From positions 50,479 through 114,478 of the forward strand of contig LOER01000047.1 in the NCBI GenBank assembly GCA_001515945.1: DNA of 64,000 bases. Direction: 5' to 3'. This document shows, piece after piece, positions 27,111-36,237 of this stretch. Source of the DNA: Desulfitibacter sp. BRH_c19 (GTDB lineage Bacteria > Bacillota > DSM-16504 > Desulfitibacterales > Desulfitibacteraceae). Each line of letters opens with the position of its first letter. The stretch's first letter is position 1. The position numbers and the translations under genes are program-made. Under the pieces are notes generated by a model that was not told where the DNA came from, did not search any database, and saw only the letters and a list, made by a program, of their open reading frames with translations.

Positions 27111-27788
27111 AGATTGTCCTAGAATAAAAATAGCATTTCCATTTTTTGCATGTGCCATATGTCAAAAGTATTTTCCTCCCAATAGCTTATAAACCTTACT
27201 ACTTTCCCAACAATGCAAAAAGACCCTTAACTACTTTATGTAGCATTAGGGGGTCTTATACTGTTTAGTCCAGTAGAATGAGATAAGTAAACAATATTAA
27301 AATGCATTAATGTGTAAACGCCGGAAATATTAAAAATAAATTCTAAACAGGATTACCTATATGTGTATGCAAATCTATTATCTGCTTAGCACCCCTATCG
27401 ATTGCCCGCTGACACCCAGGTTGCCCCATGATTCAGCATAAAAGAAGAAGCTTCTAATATGATAAATGATTTATTTGTTGAAAAAATAACCCCTCGGAAA
27501 TAGGAAAGGTTACCGAATAACTGCTGTGTAAAAAAGCTCATTTTTAAAACTGCTGTAAAACTGTGTTTTTCATGAAAAATATCTCGGTTGAATAATTTAC
27601 TGAAAATACATATATGATTAAACGCATTTGAATAAACGTAACAAAGAGACTATCACCTAAGTGCTAGCCTCTTAGAGGAGGAAGTTATTAAGAAATTTAA
27701 TAGCTCTTGCTTTTGTATTTGAAAATTCCTTAATAAGCTAATTTCTACTTAAAAGGTGTTTAGAATCGGAAAGAACACAATCTACTTT
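27111..27788. other. Non-coding stretch with gene remnants and two hairpins
   Basis: No intact gene. A hairpin at 27214-27255 (AAGACCC / GGGTCTT, minus-strand T run) looks like a terminator, and another near 27644-27675 closes the TRAP operon. At 27442-27495 there are 54 bases nearly identical (two mismatches) to a tyrosine recombinase tail at 35611-35664. On the minus strand around 27350-27440 a short frame reads QPGCQRAIDRGAKQIIDLHT before TAG, perhaps the end of a lost gene I cannot name. Confidence 0.5.
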
Positions 27789-29286
27789 TTAACTTCTTAG
27801 TAAATTTTCCCCAGGCCTTGCACCTGTGTGTTCTCCTGATTTAATAACCTGGGTTGGCAGGCATACTAGTCATTTTCCGTATAGCTTCTTCAAGTCTCAA
27901 AGTCTTTTTCTCTCGCACATGATAGGTTAAAAAATGTACCATACCCATATAATGAAGAGGGTAACGTGTTTGTTCAGCTAGTGGCCCGTCTATACGTGTA
28001 CTATATCCATCAACATTAAGCATAAAAAGGGGATGGCTTATTCCTTCACGACAGTGTTCCTCTGTGAAAAGAAGAGCTACTAATACAATGCTATCCATTT
28101 CTGATCCTGCAGCTGCAAGTATATCAAAATAACAATCCCAGGGATCTCTATTCCAGTTCTGTGATATTTGAATAAAAGTCTTACCATTTAACTCAGGATA
28201 TGCAGGGTTACTCTGCATCCTAACCCTATCCCATTCACCACGATGAATAAATCGCCAGTATCGGTCACAATCTGCACGAAGGCGACTACGCACAGAATGA
28301 TCAAGCAGCATTTTAGAAGCTTCCAGAGTCCCATTCTTTCGTAACCATTTTGGAAGAATAGCAGACATCTGACCTATTCCATATCTTAATGGTGTAAAAT
28401 CCGTCAAAATATCCAGCCCTTCCGCTCTTGCTGCTTCAATTGTCATTACAGCTTTTTGCCATGCCCCCTCAGGTGCCCCTGTATTATGTCTTATATTTAA
28501 ATGTGATACCTGCCCTTTAACATCACACCCTCGTACAACCTCAATGAACTCTTCAATAGCATCCTGTATTAAAAAATCTCTGTTTCTTATATGGCTCGTA
28601 TATATCCCTCCATATTTACCCATAACCTTTGTTAGCCTTATAATCTCTTCCATTGTTGCTGATCTCCCGGGTTCAAATTCAAGCCCTGTGCTAAAGCCGA
28701 TAGCACCTGCTTCCATTGCCTCCTGAACTACTACTTCCATCTTTTTATATTGTTCTAAAGATACAGTAGAGCCTGACACACCAGCTACACTTCTTACTGT
28801 GTTATGACCTAACAACCAAGCAATATTAATTGAAGTTCCCATTTTCTCCATTAATTCTAGAAATTGCCCAAAACTACAAGGAGGAATATCCACTCCTTTA
28901 AAAGAGCCAAAACCTCCCGAACCTTTACTTTTCGCTTCTTCAGTTATAGGAGCTACGCTCATTCCACAATGGCCTACAATTTCAGTTGTAATTCCTTGAC
29001 GTACGGTGCTTTCAGCAGTAGGGTTTAAAAATATTGTAGAATCTGTATGACTGTGTGCATCAATAAACCCTGGGCAAACTATCTTGTCCGTGGCATCTAT
29101 GACTCTTGCGGCATTAATATAATGAGAATCTTTGGTTACCAAGACTATCTTATCTTTTATTATACTTATATCTGCATGGTAAGATGGATTACCCGTACCA
29201 TCTATGATACATCCATTCTTTATTAAAATATCTATACCATTATCTAATTTAATATCAAATATTGTCCTCTCATTTGTCGCATTCAT
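27789..29286 (-). pseudogene. N-acyl-D-amino-acid deacylase with a deleted C-terminal segment
   Basis: A D-aminoacylase/dihydroorotase-type amidohydrolase. The frame from ATG 29286 (AGAGGAG eight bases upstream) gives 481 residues with CPGFIDAHSHTDSTIF near residue 73 (metal-binding HxHxD), GHCGMSVAP and GAIGFSTGLEFEPG. It stops just after MTSMPANPGY, where the family normally continues for about 60 more residues. In another frame the DNA next reads IKSGEHTGARPGENLLRS, the family's C-terminal end, stopping at 27789. So an internal out-of-frame deletion removed the tail strand region. The gene is in the second TRAP operon; the product may be unstable. Confidence 0.8.
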
Positions 29287-29320
29287 TTTGAACACTCCTC
29301 TTAGTGACTTTACTGCTTTA

Positions 29321-30616
29321 TCAATACCCAAGTAATCTTGGTACAAATAAGCTTATCTGTGGAATATAAGTAATTAATAACAGAATAAGAATGTGTACAA
29401 TTACAAATGGTATCATGTTTTTAACAAGAGTATCAATTGTTATTTTTCCAATCCCAGCTCCTACATATAAGCATACACCTACTGGGGGAGTAACTAAACC
29501 AATCGTTAAGTTAAGAACAACAACTATGGCTAAATGTAGCGGTTCAATCATAAAGTGGGCACCTAATGGCATGAGAACTGGTGCTAGTAGAATAATTGCA
29601 GCCCCAGGATCTAGAAACATTCCTACAAACAGCAGCATAATATTAAGTACAAGCAAGAAAATTATTGGAGTATTTGTAATAGAAGAAATTAGCATCATAG
29701 CTTGTTGTGGGATTTGCTCCACAGCCAGTATCCACGATAAAGAAGTAGCAGTTGATATAACTAATAGAGCTATCGATATAGTAACAGCAGAGTTTACAAA
29801 AATTCTATAAATATCTCTTATGCTGTATTCACGGTAGACTATAACACTTAACAGTAATGCATAAACTGCAGCAATATTACCTGATTCCGTAGCTGTAAAA
29901 ATGCCACTTATAACACCACCAACTATTATTACTGGCATTACTAAAACCAATAATGCTTTTTGACAGATTTTCAAAAATACTCGTAGTGGTGGAAATTTTT
30001 CATCATTTCGCGGATAATTTCGCTTTACAGAAAAATAATAAACCAGCAACATAACACCAACACCCATTAAAATTCCTGGAATTATACCAGCTAAAAATAA
30101 TGCAGCTATTGAAGTACCAGTAGACATAGCATAAATAACCATTATAACACTAGGGGGAATTATGGGGCCATTAACAGAAGCTGCTACTGGAACGGCTGTA
30201 CTAAATCCATCATCGTAACCTTCTTCTTTCATCGCAGGAATCATAATGGATCCACATGCAGCTAAGTCAGCTACAGCAGCTCCACTTATCCCTGCGAAGA
30301 AAGTACTTGCAAGAACAGCAGTTTGTGCTGTTCCTCCCCTGACTCTACCAATGATCACTTTTGCAAATTGAACTAAACGTTTAGTAATACTACCATTACT
30401 CATTAGTTCACCTGCAAGTATAAAGAAAGCTCCAGCCATTAAAGGAAATGTATCTATACCAGTTATTAGTCTTGTGGTTAAAGCAGTCGGTGATATTCCT
30501 TTGTCAATTACACCACCCATCATTGCGGTTATTCCAATAACAAAAGAAACTGGAGTACCTATAATAAGAAAGCATAGAAAAACAATTGATATAAATAAGA
30601 TAATCACTTGTGCCAC
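29321..30616 (-). CDS. dctM: TRAP transporter large permease, DctM family (second cassette)
   Basis: A 431-residue DctM-family permease with about 12 membrane helices. DTFPLMAGAFFILAGELMSNG, AGISGAAVADLAACGSIMIP and NLTIGLVTPPVGVCLYVGAG are conserved (segments cited in part). The start is GTG at 30616, or GTG at 30607, which has better spacing from AGGGG. It lies three bases after dctQ and upstream of the deacylase remnant. It is paralogous to 21068-22339 but clearly diverged, so it is probably for a related but different acid. Confidence 0.92.
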   Translation of the reverse strand: MAQVIILFISIVFLCFLIIGTPVSFVIGITAMMGGVIDKGISPTALTTRLITGIDTFPLMAGAFFILAGELMSNGSITKRLVQFAKVIIGRVRGGTAQTAVLASTFFAGISGAAVADLAACGSIMIPAMKEEGYDDGFSTAVPVAASVNGPIIPPSVIMVIYAMSTGTSIAALFLAGIIPGILMGVGVMLLVYYFSVKRNYPRNDEKFPPLRVFLKICQKALLVLVMPVIIVGGVISGIFTATESGNIAAVYALLLSVIVYREYSIRDIYRIFVNSAVTISIALLVISTATSLSWILAVEQIPQQAMMLISSITNTPIIFLLVLNIMLLFVGMFLDPGAAIILLAPVLMPLGAHFMIEPLHLAIVVVLNLTIGLVTPPVGVCLYVGAGIGKITIDTLVKNMIPFVIVHILILLLITYIPQISLFVPRLLGY

Positions 30617-30619
30617 CCC

Positions 30620-31117
30620 TTAAGACATTATTTCAAAACTTTTAGTAGTTATCTTCTTGTAAGTATTTATAATTAATGGCATGAGTTGTATTAAACATAA
30701 AACTCCGGCCACAGGTAAGGCCATATATACAAATCCAATAGGCAGTTGCAAAGCAGGGCTTAGCTGTTTCATATTTCTTAATGCAACTATTAATCCATAG
30801 TAGGTAATGTTAACGCAAAATGCAGCGATGCCTAAGAAAGACATCATATAGAACCAATTAGCTATTTTTGGTCCAACCAAATTAACAAAATAACTAAAGC
30901 CTACATGAGCCCCTCTTTTTATTCCTACGCTAGAACCTAGATAAACAATCCAGATCATTAAGTACCTAGATAGTTCCTCTGTCCAATATAAGGGCGCATT
31001 TAGCAAATAGCGAAACAAAATTTGTAAGAAGACTGCTATTGTCATTGTAACTAACATACTAAAGAGTATAACTTCCACTACAGTATTAATCTTTTCACTA
31101 ATAATTTTTAGGATCAT
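30620..31117 (-). CDS. dctQ: TRAP transporter small permease, DctQ family (second cassette)
   Basis: A 165-residue four-helix protein with the DctQ signature YWTEELSRYLMIWIVYLGSS (cited in part) and KRGAHVGFSYFV. AGGGGGTAATT precedes the ATG. It is nearly contiguous with dctM and separated from dctP by a strong hairpin. Confidence 0.9.
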   Translation of the reverse strand: MILKIISEKINTVVEVILFSMLVTMTIAVFLQILFRYLLNAPLYWTEELSRYLMIWIVYLGSSVGIKRGAHVGFSYFVNLVGPKIANWFYMMSFLGIAAFCVNITYYGLIVALRNMKQLSPALQLPIGFVYMALPVAGVLCLIQLMPLIINTYKKITTKSFEIMS

Positions 31118-31146
31118 AATTACCCCCTATGCAACTCTTTTAAATT

Positions 31147-31180
31147 AACCGTGCCCTTTTTGGTTGTCAAGGGCACGGTT
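31147..31180. terminator. Perfect 12-bp hairpin between dctP and dctQ
   Basis: AACCGTGCCCTT / AAGGGCACGGTT with a ten-base loop, 28 bases after the dctP stop and 30 bases before the dctQ start. On the minus strand no long T run follows, so it may act as a partial terminator or mRNA stabiliser that makes binding protein more abundant than permease. Confidence 0.65.
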
Positions 31181-31208
31181 AAGAATGAAAACATGTCAAT
31201 AAGTCGCG

Positions 31209-32345
31209 TTATAACTCGCTGTAAAGCTTCTCTTCTGCATCTTTTACAGCATTTTGAATCTTTTCTATCCATTCTTCTCCAGTTTGTTCTTCTAGCCATT
31301 CAATTACAGCAGGAAGACATGCATCACGAAATCTTTCTTTTTCTGAATTCGGTAAAACGTAAATTTCTTTAACTTCATCCTGCAAGAGGGAGAATGCAGC
31401 TAAGGCTGCAGCTTCTTTTGGTCCTTGTAAGTGTGTTTTCCATATTATCCCTGCTTCTGCGATTATTTGTTGATATTCTTTAGGCATAGATTGCAATTTT
31501 TCATCATTTATCACAAGCCATTTACTACTAAAAGTATGGTTATCGACAGTAATGTAGTCTTGAACTTCATGAATCTTAAACTGATATATAATATCTAATG
31601 GATTTTCTTGTCCATCCACTACGCCTTGTTGTAATGCACTATACAATTCTTCACCACCTGCCATGGGGACTGCTTGTGCTCCCAAGGCATTTACCATTGT
31701 TAAGTATAATTGATTTTCCATTACACGTATCTTCATACCATTAAAGTCCTCTAATGTCTTTATTAACTTTTTATTAGTAGAGAAAGATCTAAATCCGTTA
31801 GATGCAATACCAACCGTTCTAACACCGGTTTCATCCAAAATTAAATCACTAAGTTCTTTGCCGAAAGGACCATCTAATACTTCCCAAGCAATAGGATGGG
31901 ACTTGAAAATATATGGAAGTGAAAGTACGGTAATTTCAGGTACAAAGCCCGCCATTGGTCCATCAGTAATCATACCCAAATCAACATCTCCACCCTGAAT
32001 GGCCTCAAAGACTACTCTTTCGTTTCCTAACTGTGCCCCAGGATATACTTGTATTTGTACTTTGCCGTTGGTTTGCGCTTCTACATAATCTTTAAAAATA
32101 TTTGCTGCAATCATTTCGCTATTGTTTGTAGCTGGATCCTGCAATGATAACTTTAGTGTATAGTCAGCTTTGACGTCTTTAAAACTAGATTCTTTATTTG
32201 TTGAATTCTCTGACGTCGTTTCTTCTGCTTCCGGGGAATCAGGTTCAGAGTTTTGATTAACACTTTTTTCTAAACCACATCCTGAAATAGTCATAATTAT
32301 TGCCAAACAGAATACGAGCAATAAACCTAGATATCTCTTTTTCAT
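31209..32345 (-). CDS. dctP: TRAP transporter solute-binding lipoprotein, DctP family (second cassette)
   Basis: A 378-residue binding protein with a signal peptide and lipobox (ISGCG). A Ser/Glu/Asn-rich linker follows, then the DctP fold with IQVYPGAQLGNERVVFEAIQ, Arg in IRVMENQLY and GVVDGQENPLDII. ATG 32345 has AAAGGAG nine bases upstream. It is the second gene of the cassette enolase-dctP-dctQ-dctM-deacylase', all on the minus strand behind the GntR operator region. Confidence 0.92.
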   Translation of the reverse strand: MKKRYLGLLLVFCLAIIMTISGCGLEKSVNQNSEPDSPEAEETTSENSTNKESSFKDVKADYTLKLSLQDPATNNSEMIAANIFKDYVEAQTNGKVQIQVYPGAQLGNERVVFEAIQGGDVDLGMITDGPMAGFVPEITVLSLPYIFKSHPIAWEVLDGPFGKELSDLILDETGVRTVGIASNGFRSFSTNKKLIKTLEDFNGMKIRVMENQLYLTMVNALGAQAVPMAGGEELYSALQQGVVDGQENPLDIIYQFKIHEVQDYITVDNHTFSSKWLVINDEKLQSMPKEYQQIIAEAGIIWKTHLQGPKEAAALAAFSLLQDEVKEIYVLPNSEKERFRDACLPAVIEWLEEQTGEEWIEKIQNAVKDAEEKLYSEL

Positions 32346-32415
32346 TAATAACAACTCCTTTTAAATTAATATTATTAACACCTTAAAGGTGCACAATAAT
32401 CTGATAATTCCCCTG

Positions 32416-33555
32416 TTATTTGTCACAGCGATATTTTTCAATTGCTTTATCATTTATCTCAATTCCTAACCCAGGTTTTTGGGGAACCATAGCATATCCG
32501 TCTTTAACTACTATGTCTTCTACTAACAATTCTTTTCTGATAGGAGTGTCCCATGTACAATATTCTAGTAAACAACCGTTTGGAATGGAGGCTATTAAGT
32601 GTAGAGATGCAGCTATGACTATTCCACTACTCCAAGCATGTGGTACACACGTAATATGGTGTGTCTGAGCTAATTGTGCTATTTTTTTTGCTTCCGTAAG
32701 GCCACCACAGCGGGTAACGTCTGGTTGAACTATATCAACACCCGCAATCTCTATTAACTGTCTAAAACCGTACCTCGTGGTTTCATTTTCGCCACACGCT
32801 ATACGAGTATCTACTGCATCAGCTAATTTGCGATAACCATCTAAATCATCTGGAAATAAAGGCTCTTCAATCCAATAAGGATTGAATTCTCTTATTTCAT
32901 TAGCCAATAGAATCCTTGAAACAGCATCAATAGGATTATCTGGCGAGGGTATAAAACCTAAATCAAACATTAAATCAATAACTGGCCCTGCTGCCTTTCT
33001 TGCCACTTCCACTAACTTTACAATTTCCCTAGAACCTTGTTCAAATCCCCCCCACCCAAGTTTTAAGGCTGTAAATCCTTCAGAACACCACTTTTGAGTT
33101 TCTTCATATGCTTCCTCGGGGGTATACGGCATCAAAGTACTTCCATATGCACGAATATTAGTCCTGTAACTTCCACCTAATATTTGGTATATTGGTTTAT
33201 TTAAAGCCTTCCCAACTATATCCCATAATGCTATATCAATACCACTCATTGCATGTATGGCAACACCACGTCGTCCATAGAATGTACTTGCAAGGTACAT
33301 CTTTTCCCATATTTTTTCAACTTGAAATGGATCCTCGCCTATAATTACTTCACCTAACCCACAACAAATCCGATGTGAAATAGGTGAATCAATAATTGCT
33401 TTGACTACCCAGGGTGCTGAGTCCACCTCACCATAACCAACTATACCTTCATCTGTATGTATTCTAATTATAATCCCATCCTGAGCACTATCATTTATTA
33501 ATTTTACCTCGTTCGTTTGTCTTACCGGAATAGCTTCAACCTTAGTTATTTTCAT
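32416..33555 (-). CDS. Enolase-superfamily (mandelate racemase type) dehydratase, second copy
   Basis: A 379-residue MR/MLE-type enzyme. Mg ligands are Asp198 (FDLGF), Glu230 (WIEEP) and Glu256 (ACGEN); Lys165 (LKLGWG) and His306 (VPHAWS) are likely acid-base residues. Similarity to the product of 19922-21052 runs over the whole length (for example IHTDEGI, YGRRGV, QPDxxRCGG), so the two are paralogues within the same subfamily. It is the first gene of this operon and diverges from the GntR gene. The expected role is dehydration or epimerisation of an imported sugar acid. Confidence 0.88.
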   Translation of the reverse strand: MKITKVEAIPVRQTNEVKLINDSAQDGIIIRIHTDEGIVGYGEVDSAPWVVKAIIDSPISHRICCGLGEVIIGEDPFQVEKIWEKMYLASTFYGRRGVAIHAMSGIDIALWDIVGKALNKPIYQILGGSYRTNIRAYGSTLMPYTPEEAYEETQKWCSEGFTALKLGWGGFEQGSREIVKLVEVARKAAGPVIDLMFDLGFIPSPDNPIDAVSRILLANEIREFNPYWIEEPLFPDDLDGYRKLADAVDTRIACGENETTRYGFRQLIEIAGVDIVQPDVTRCGGLTEAKKIAQLAQTHHITCVPHAWSSGIVIAASLHLIASIPNGCLLEYCTWDTPIRKELLVEDIVVKDGYAMVPQKPGLGIEINDKAIEKYRCDK

Positions 33556-33677
33556 TAGTATCTCCTCCGTTCTAGTTGTATGTATTTTCAGATTATTGTA
33601 ATAATAATGTTAAACAGCCCCTCCTTATAGCTATTATAAAGCATCTACACTTTGACTAAAATATACTATACTTCATT

Positions 33678-33712
33678 GTCAATTGTCAACAATTTAATTG
33701 TTAACAATTGAC
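33678..33712. promoter_or_regulatory. 35-bp palindromic operator between enolase operon and GntR gene
   Basis: Arms GTCAATTGTCAACAATT and AATTGTTAACAATTGAC are inverted repeats of 17 bases with one mismatch around a single central T. Each arm is itself palindromic (TTGTCAACAA, TTGTTAACAA), so four half-sites are present. It overlaps the -35 box TTGACT (33708-33713) of the GntR gene, whose -10 TAAAAT is at 33730-33735. It lies 120 bases before the enolase operon. It is the probable binding site of the adjacent FCD-type regulator. Confidence 0.75.
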
Positions 33713-33765
33713 TTTTTTCTAAAATGTTGTAAAATACTAATAATGACATTTATAGGGGCGATATT

Positions 33766-34401
33766 ATGAGCGTTGAATTTAGATTTGAAAAGAAATCTAG
33801 CCAATCCTTAAGAGAAGTTGCATATGAATCTATTAGAGAAGCCATTATTAAAGGCAACATAAAACCAGGGGATAGAATTAGAGAAGCAGACATCTCGGAA
33901 CAGATGGGAATAAGCCGTGGACCCATTAGAGAGGCTTTTAGGCAATTGGAGCAGGAAGGGCTAGTTTTCTCACATCCATATAGGGAAACTGTAGTAACTG
34001 AAATCTCTAATGAAGAGGTGGATCAAGTATTTGTACCCATTAGACGCATAGTAGAATCCTATGCTGCAAAAAGAGCGCACGTAAATTTCACTAAACAAGA
34101 TTTTGATTATTTACACACAATCATTGTAGATATGGAGAAAGCCAGTTCCAATGATGACCTCGACCTTATGTCAGAACAAGATTTAAAGTTCCACCAGTTT
34201 CTTGTTCAAAAAGCAGGAGGTCCTGGCTTATTACCCATTTGGAATAGTATTGTAGGGAAAATCCATTCTCGCTTTTTGTACCAAGGAATAAAACATGAAA
34301 GCTTTTATAATGTGGTTAAAGAACATTATAGTTATTTACAACTACTTCATGAAGGAGACCCCAAAAAAATTGATGAGCATCTGGATAGGCATATTACCTA
34401 A
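33766..34401 (+). CDS. GntR family regulator, FadR/FCD type
   Basis: A 211-residue protein. The winged helix-turn-helix at residues 12-80 (GDRIREADISEQMGISRGPI) is followed by a helical FCD ligand domain with the metal/ligand residues seen in DLKFHQFLV and EHLDRHI. It ends only a residue or two short of typical length. ATG 33766 has AGGGGCG upstream. It diverges from the second enolase-TRAP operon, which it probably represses until a sugar-acid metabolite binds. The shared operator suggests that it also controls itself. Confidence 0.9.
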   Translation: MSVEFRFEKKSSQSLREVAYESIREAIIKGNIKPGDRIREADISEQMGISRGPIREAFRQLEQEGLVFSHPYRETVVTEISNEEVDQVFVPIRRIVESYAAKRAHVNFTKQDFDYLHTIIVDMEKASSNDDLDLMSEQDLKFHQFLVQKAGGPGLLPIWNSIVGKIHSRFLYQGIKHESFYNVVKEHYSYLQLLHEGDPKKIDEHLDRHIT

Positions 34402-34477
34402 TAAGGATGCAATATATTGAAAAATTACCTGCCCCCTATAATTAATGACTACATTAATCCCTGCTAAATTTAGTGCT

Positions 34478-34848
34478 TTATGCCTGAGAGTTATCCCAGT
34501 CAATAAACTTTAAAGTATTGCCATCTAAGCCCTGATCCACGGCATAGGATAAGTTTACTATTCCATCATATATCTTTTCATTGATTTCAAGCAATGTTGG
34601 TCCCAAGCTTTCTGGGAGTGTTAGGTATCTGACTACTTTGTTAAGATTAGCTTCACTAAACCAGGGCTTTAGGCCTTTTAGGGCATTTTTAAGACGCTTT
34701 ACCAAAATAACTTCAGTAAACTTTCTCTCTCACCAGTTTCAGGATTCAGTTTATCTCCCTGAATAAAGGTATATCCTATTTTTTTGTAGGTAGTCTATGG
34801 CTGGAGTTCTACCAAGGTTTCTTCATTTCCTAAAAAGCCAAGAGTCAT
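34478..34848 (-). pseudogene. hsdR N-terminal remnant
   Basis: From an ATG at 34848 the DNA encodes LGFLGNEETLVEL and, after a frameshift, VKRLKNALKGLKPW, then NLNKVVRYLTLPESLG and IYDGIVNLSYAVDQGLDG. This is nearly the same as residues 1-128 of the intact HsdR at 42741-45884. It stops at 34478, so about 920 residues are missing. It is the truncated end of a second type I restriction locus. Confidence 0.8.
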
Positions 34849-34862
34849 TATATATTGTCCCC

Positions 34863-34892
34863 CTATGAAACTTTTACTCTAATCGTTACTGG
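34863..34892 (-). pseudogene. hsdS 3'-end remnant
   Basis: Reads VTIRVKVS-stop, matching the end KIRVKVS-stop of the intact HsdS (45897), and lies the same short distance upstream of the hsdR remnant as in the intact locus. Only the last few codons survive. Confidence 0.6.
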
Positions 34893-35352
34893 ATTTTTTC
34901 TCCAGCCAACTAATTAGTGCCCTTGCTTGTATCCTCCCGTAGTTCCTATGTTGCTCCATGGAAGATTTACTTGCAGCGGAACATCATAAATCTCAAACTA
35001 GATAATATTTACTGGCTACCCCAGAGTTAATAAATGTTTTCACTATGTGCAGCAGATAGACGGGATTTGGGGAATCACGCCTTGGGTGTCTAAAAACTAA
35101 ATTTGTTAAAACACCTTGGCTTACAAAATTAAAAACTTTGGAAGTATATAATTTCATAATTATTAGTCAAAGATATAAAACCATGATCATATAATGCGTC
35201 ATGTAATTTGCAAAAATTATTGCATTTGTTGAATCAACTCTTTCTTCTTTTGAAGATTCATCCCAATGATTTAATTAATCTAAGGATTATCAACCATTTT
35301 TTATAAAAATGTTGAAATTTACTTTAAAATAAAACCCATGGTTATATAAACC
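34893..35352. other. Stretch without recognisable genes
   Basis: AT-rich DNA between the restriction remnant and an integrase remnant. A short minus-strand frame near 34893-34965 reads EQHRNYGRIQARALISWLEK and ends soon after; I cannot place it. Nothing else coding, and no RNA gene, was recognised. Confidence 0.4.
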
Positions 35353-35700
35353 ATGAGCTTAAATCAGGACAACAATCTTTTGTTCTGTCATCCAGATGGA
35401 ACAATGATTGAGCCAAAGAACTTAACTAGATGGTTTCAAACAATTTTAGAGCAAGCAAAATTACCAAAAGCTAGACTACATGATATTGACATTCGCATGC
35501 CAGTTTGCTCCTCAAAAAAGGCATCAATCCCAAAGTTATTCAAGAAAGGTTAGGGCACTAGACTATTGGAATAACGTTAGATTTGTACAGCCATCTCACG
35601 CCTGGGATGCAAGAAGAAGCTTCTAATATGATAAATGACTTATTTGCTGAAAAAATAACCCCTCCAAAACCAGGAGAGGTTTGTGACTTAACCCATAAGT
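35353..35700 (+). pseudogene. Tyrosine recombinase (phage-type integrase), C-terminal remnant
   Basis: ATG at 35353 opens NNLLFCHPDGTMIEPKNLTR, the start of an integrase catalytic half. After LHDI the frame shifts; the next frame reads HASLLLKKGINPKVIQERLG, then His, a TAG stop, and TIGITLDLYSHLTPGMQEEA with the catalytic Tyr. The Arg/His box and Tyr region are thus present, but a frameshift, a nonsense codon and the missing N-terminal half make it inactive. The tail (35611-35664) is duplicated at 27442-27495. Confidence 0.8.
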
Positions 35701-35957
35701 TTGCCACGCCTGGAACCATAACTTTGCCGAAAATACACCAAAAAAGCCCACTTTTACGTTGGCTTTTTAGCTTTTTGGAACCATATGTTTTCCGAAAGTT
35801 CATTTTGGAAGCATAAAGTTGCCGAGAGTTCTGCACATAATGACAGCAAATGACGTATATTTATTCGGAGTAATTTGGCTATAGATCAATAAATTGGAAT
35901 ACCCTAAAAAACCCTTTATTGTTGGTATTTATTAAAATACCACATCAAAAATAATTT

Positions 35958-36221
35958 TTATTTATTTATGTCCTCTTGGTATTTTTCACGAAGCATTTCT
36001 AGTCGCACCATATAGATATAAATAAGTAATTTCCCAACACCATAAACAACTATTAATATAATAATTGTCGTAATTAATAGCTTTGGAAAAGGTGGTACAT
36101 TAAACTTGTTTAGGAGAGTTATTATTATTTCGGCTCTATTTACTACAAGAAGATAAAACATATTCAATAATATAAAAGCTAGTGCTGAAATCGAGAGTAT
36201 AAGTTTAATCTTTTTTATCAC
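35958..36221 (-). CDS. Small two-helix membrane protein at the end of the CBASS operon
   Basis: 87 residues: a basic N terminus, membrane helices at about 7-28 and 46-70, and a charged C-terminal tail. No family recognised. It starts 16 bases after the glycosylase-like gene on the same strand, so it is probably cotranscribed with the CBASS genes. It could be an extra effector, an immunity factor or a passenger. No second gene follows it in this direction. Confidence 0.6.
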   Translation of the reverse strand: MIKKIKLILSISALAFILLNMFYLLVVNRAEIIITLLNKFNVPPFPKLLITTIIILIVVYGVGKLLIYIYMVRLEMLREKYQEDINK

Positions 36222-36237
36222 AAGTTCGACTCCTTTG

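Noticed and set aside
34478..34705. A stand-alone small gene of 75 residues
   Set aside because: It is a fragment of the hsdR N terminus, with similarity continuing upstream in another frame.
35583..35816. A 77-residue plus-strand protein and a 92-residue minus-strand protein
   Set aside because: The plus frame is the tail of a broken tyrosine recombinase running into unrelated DNA, and the minus frame is its shadow.
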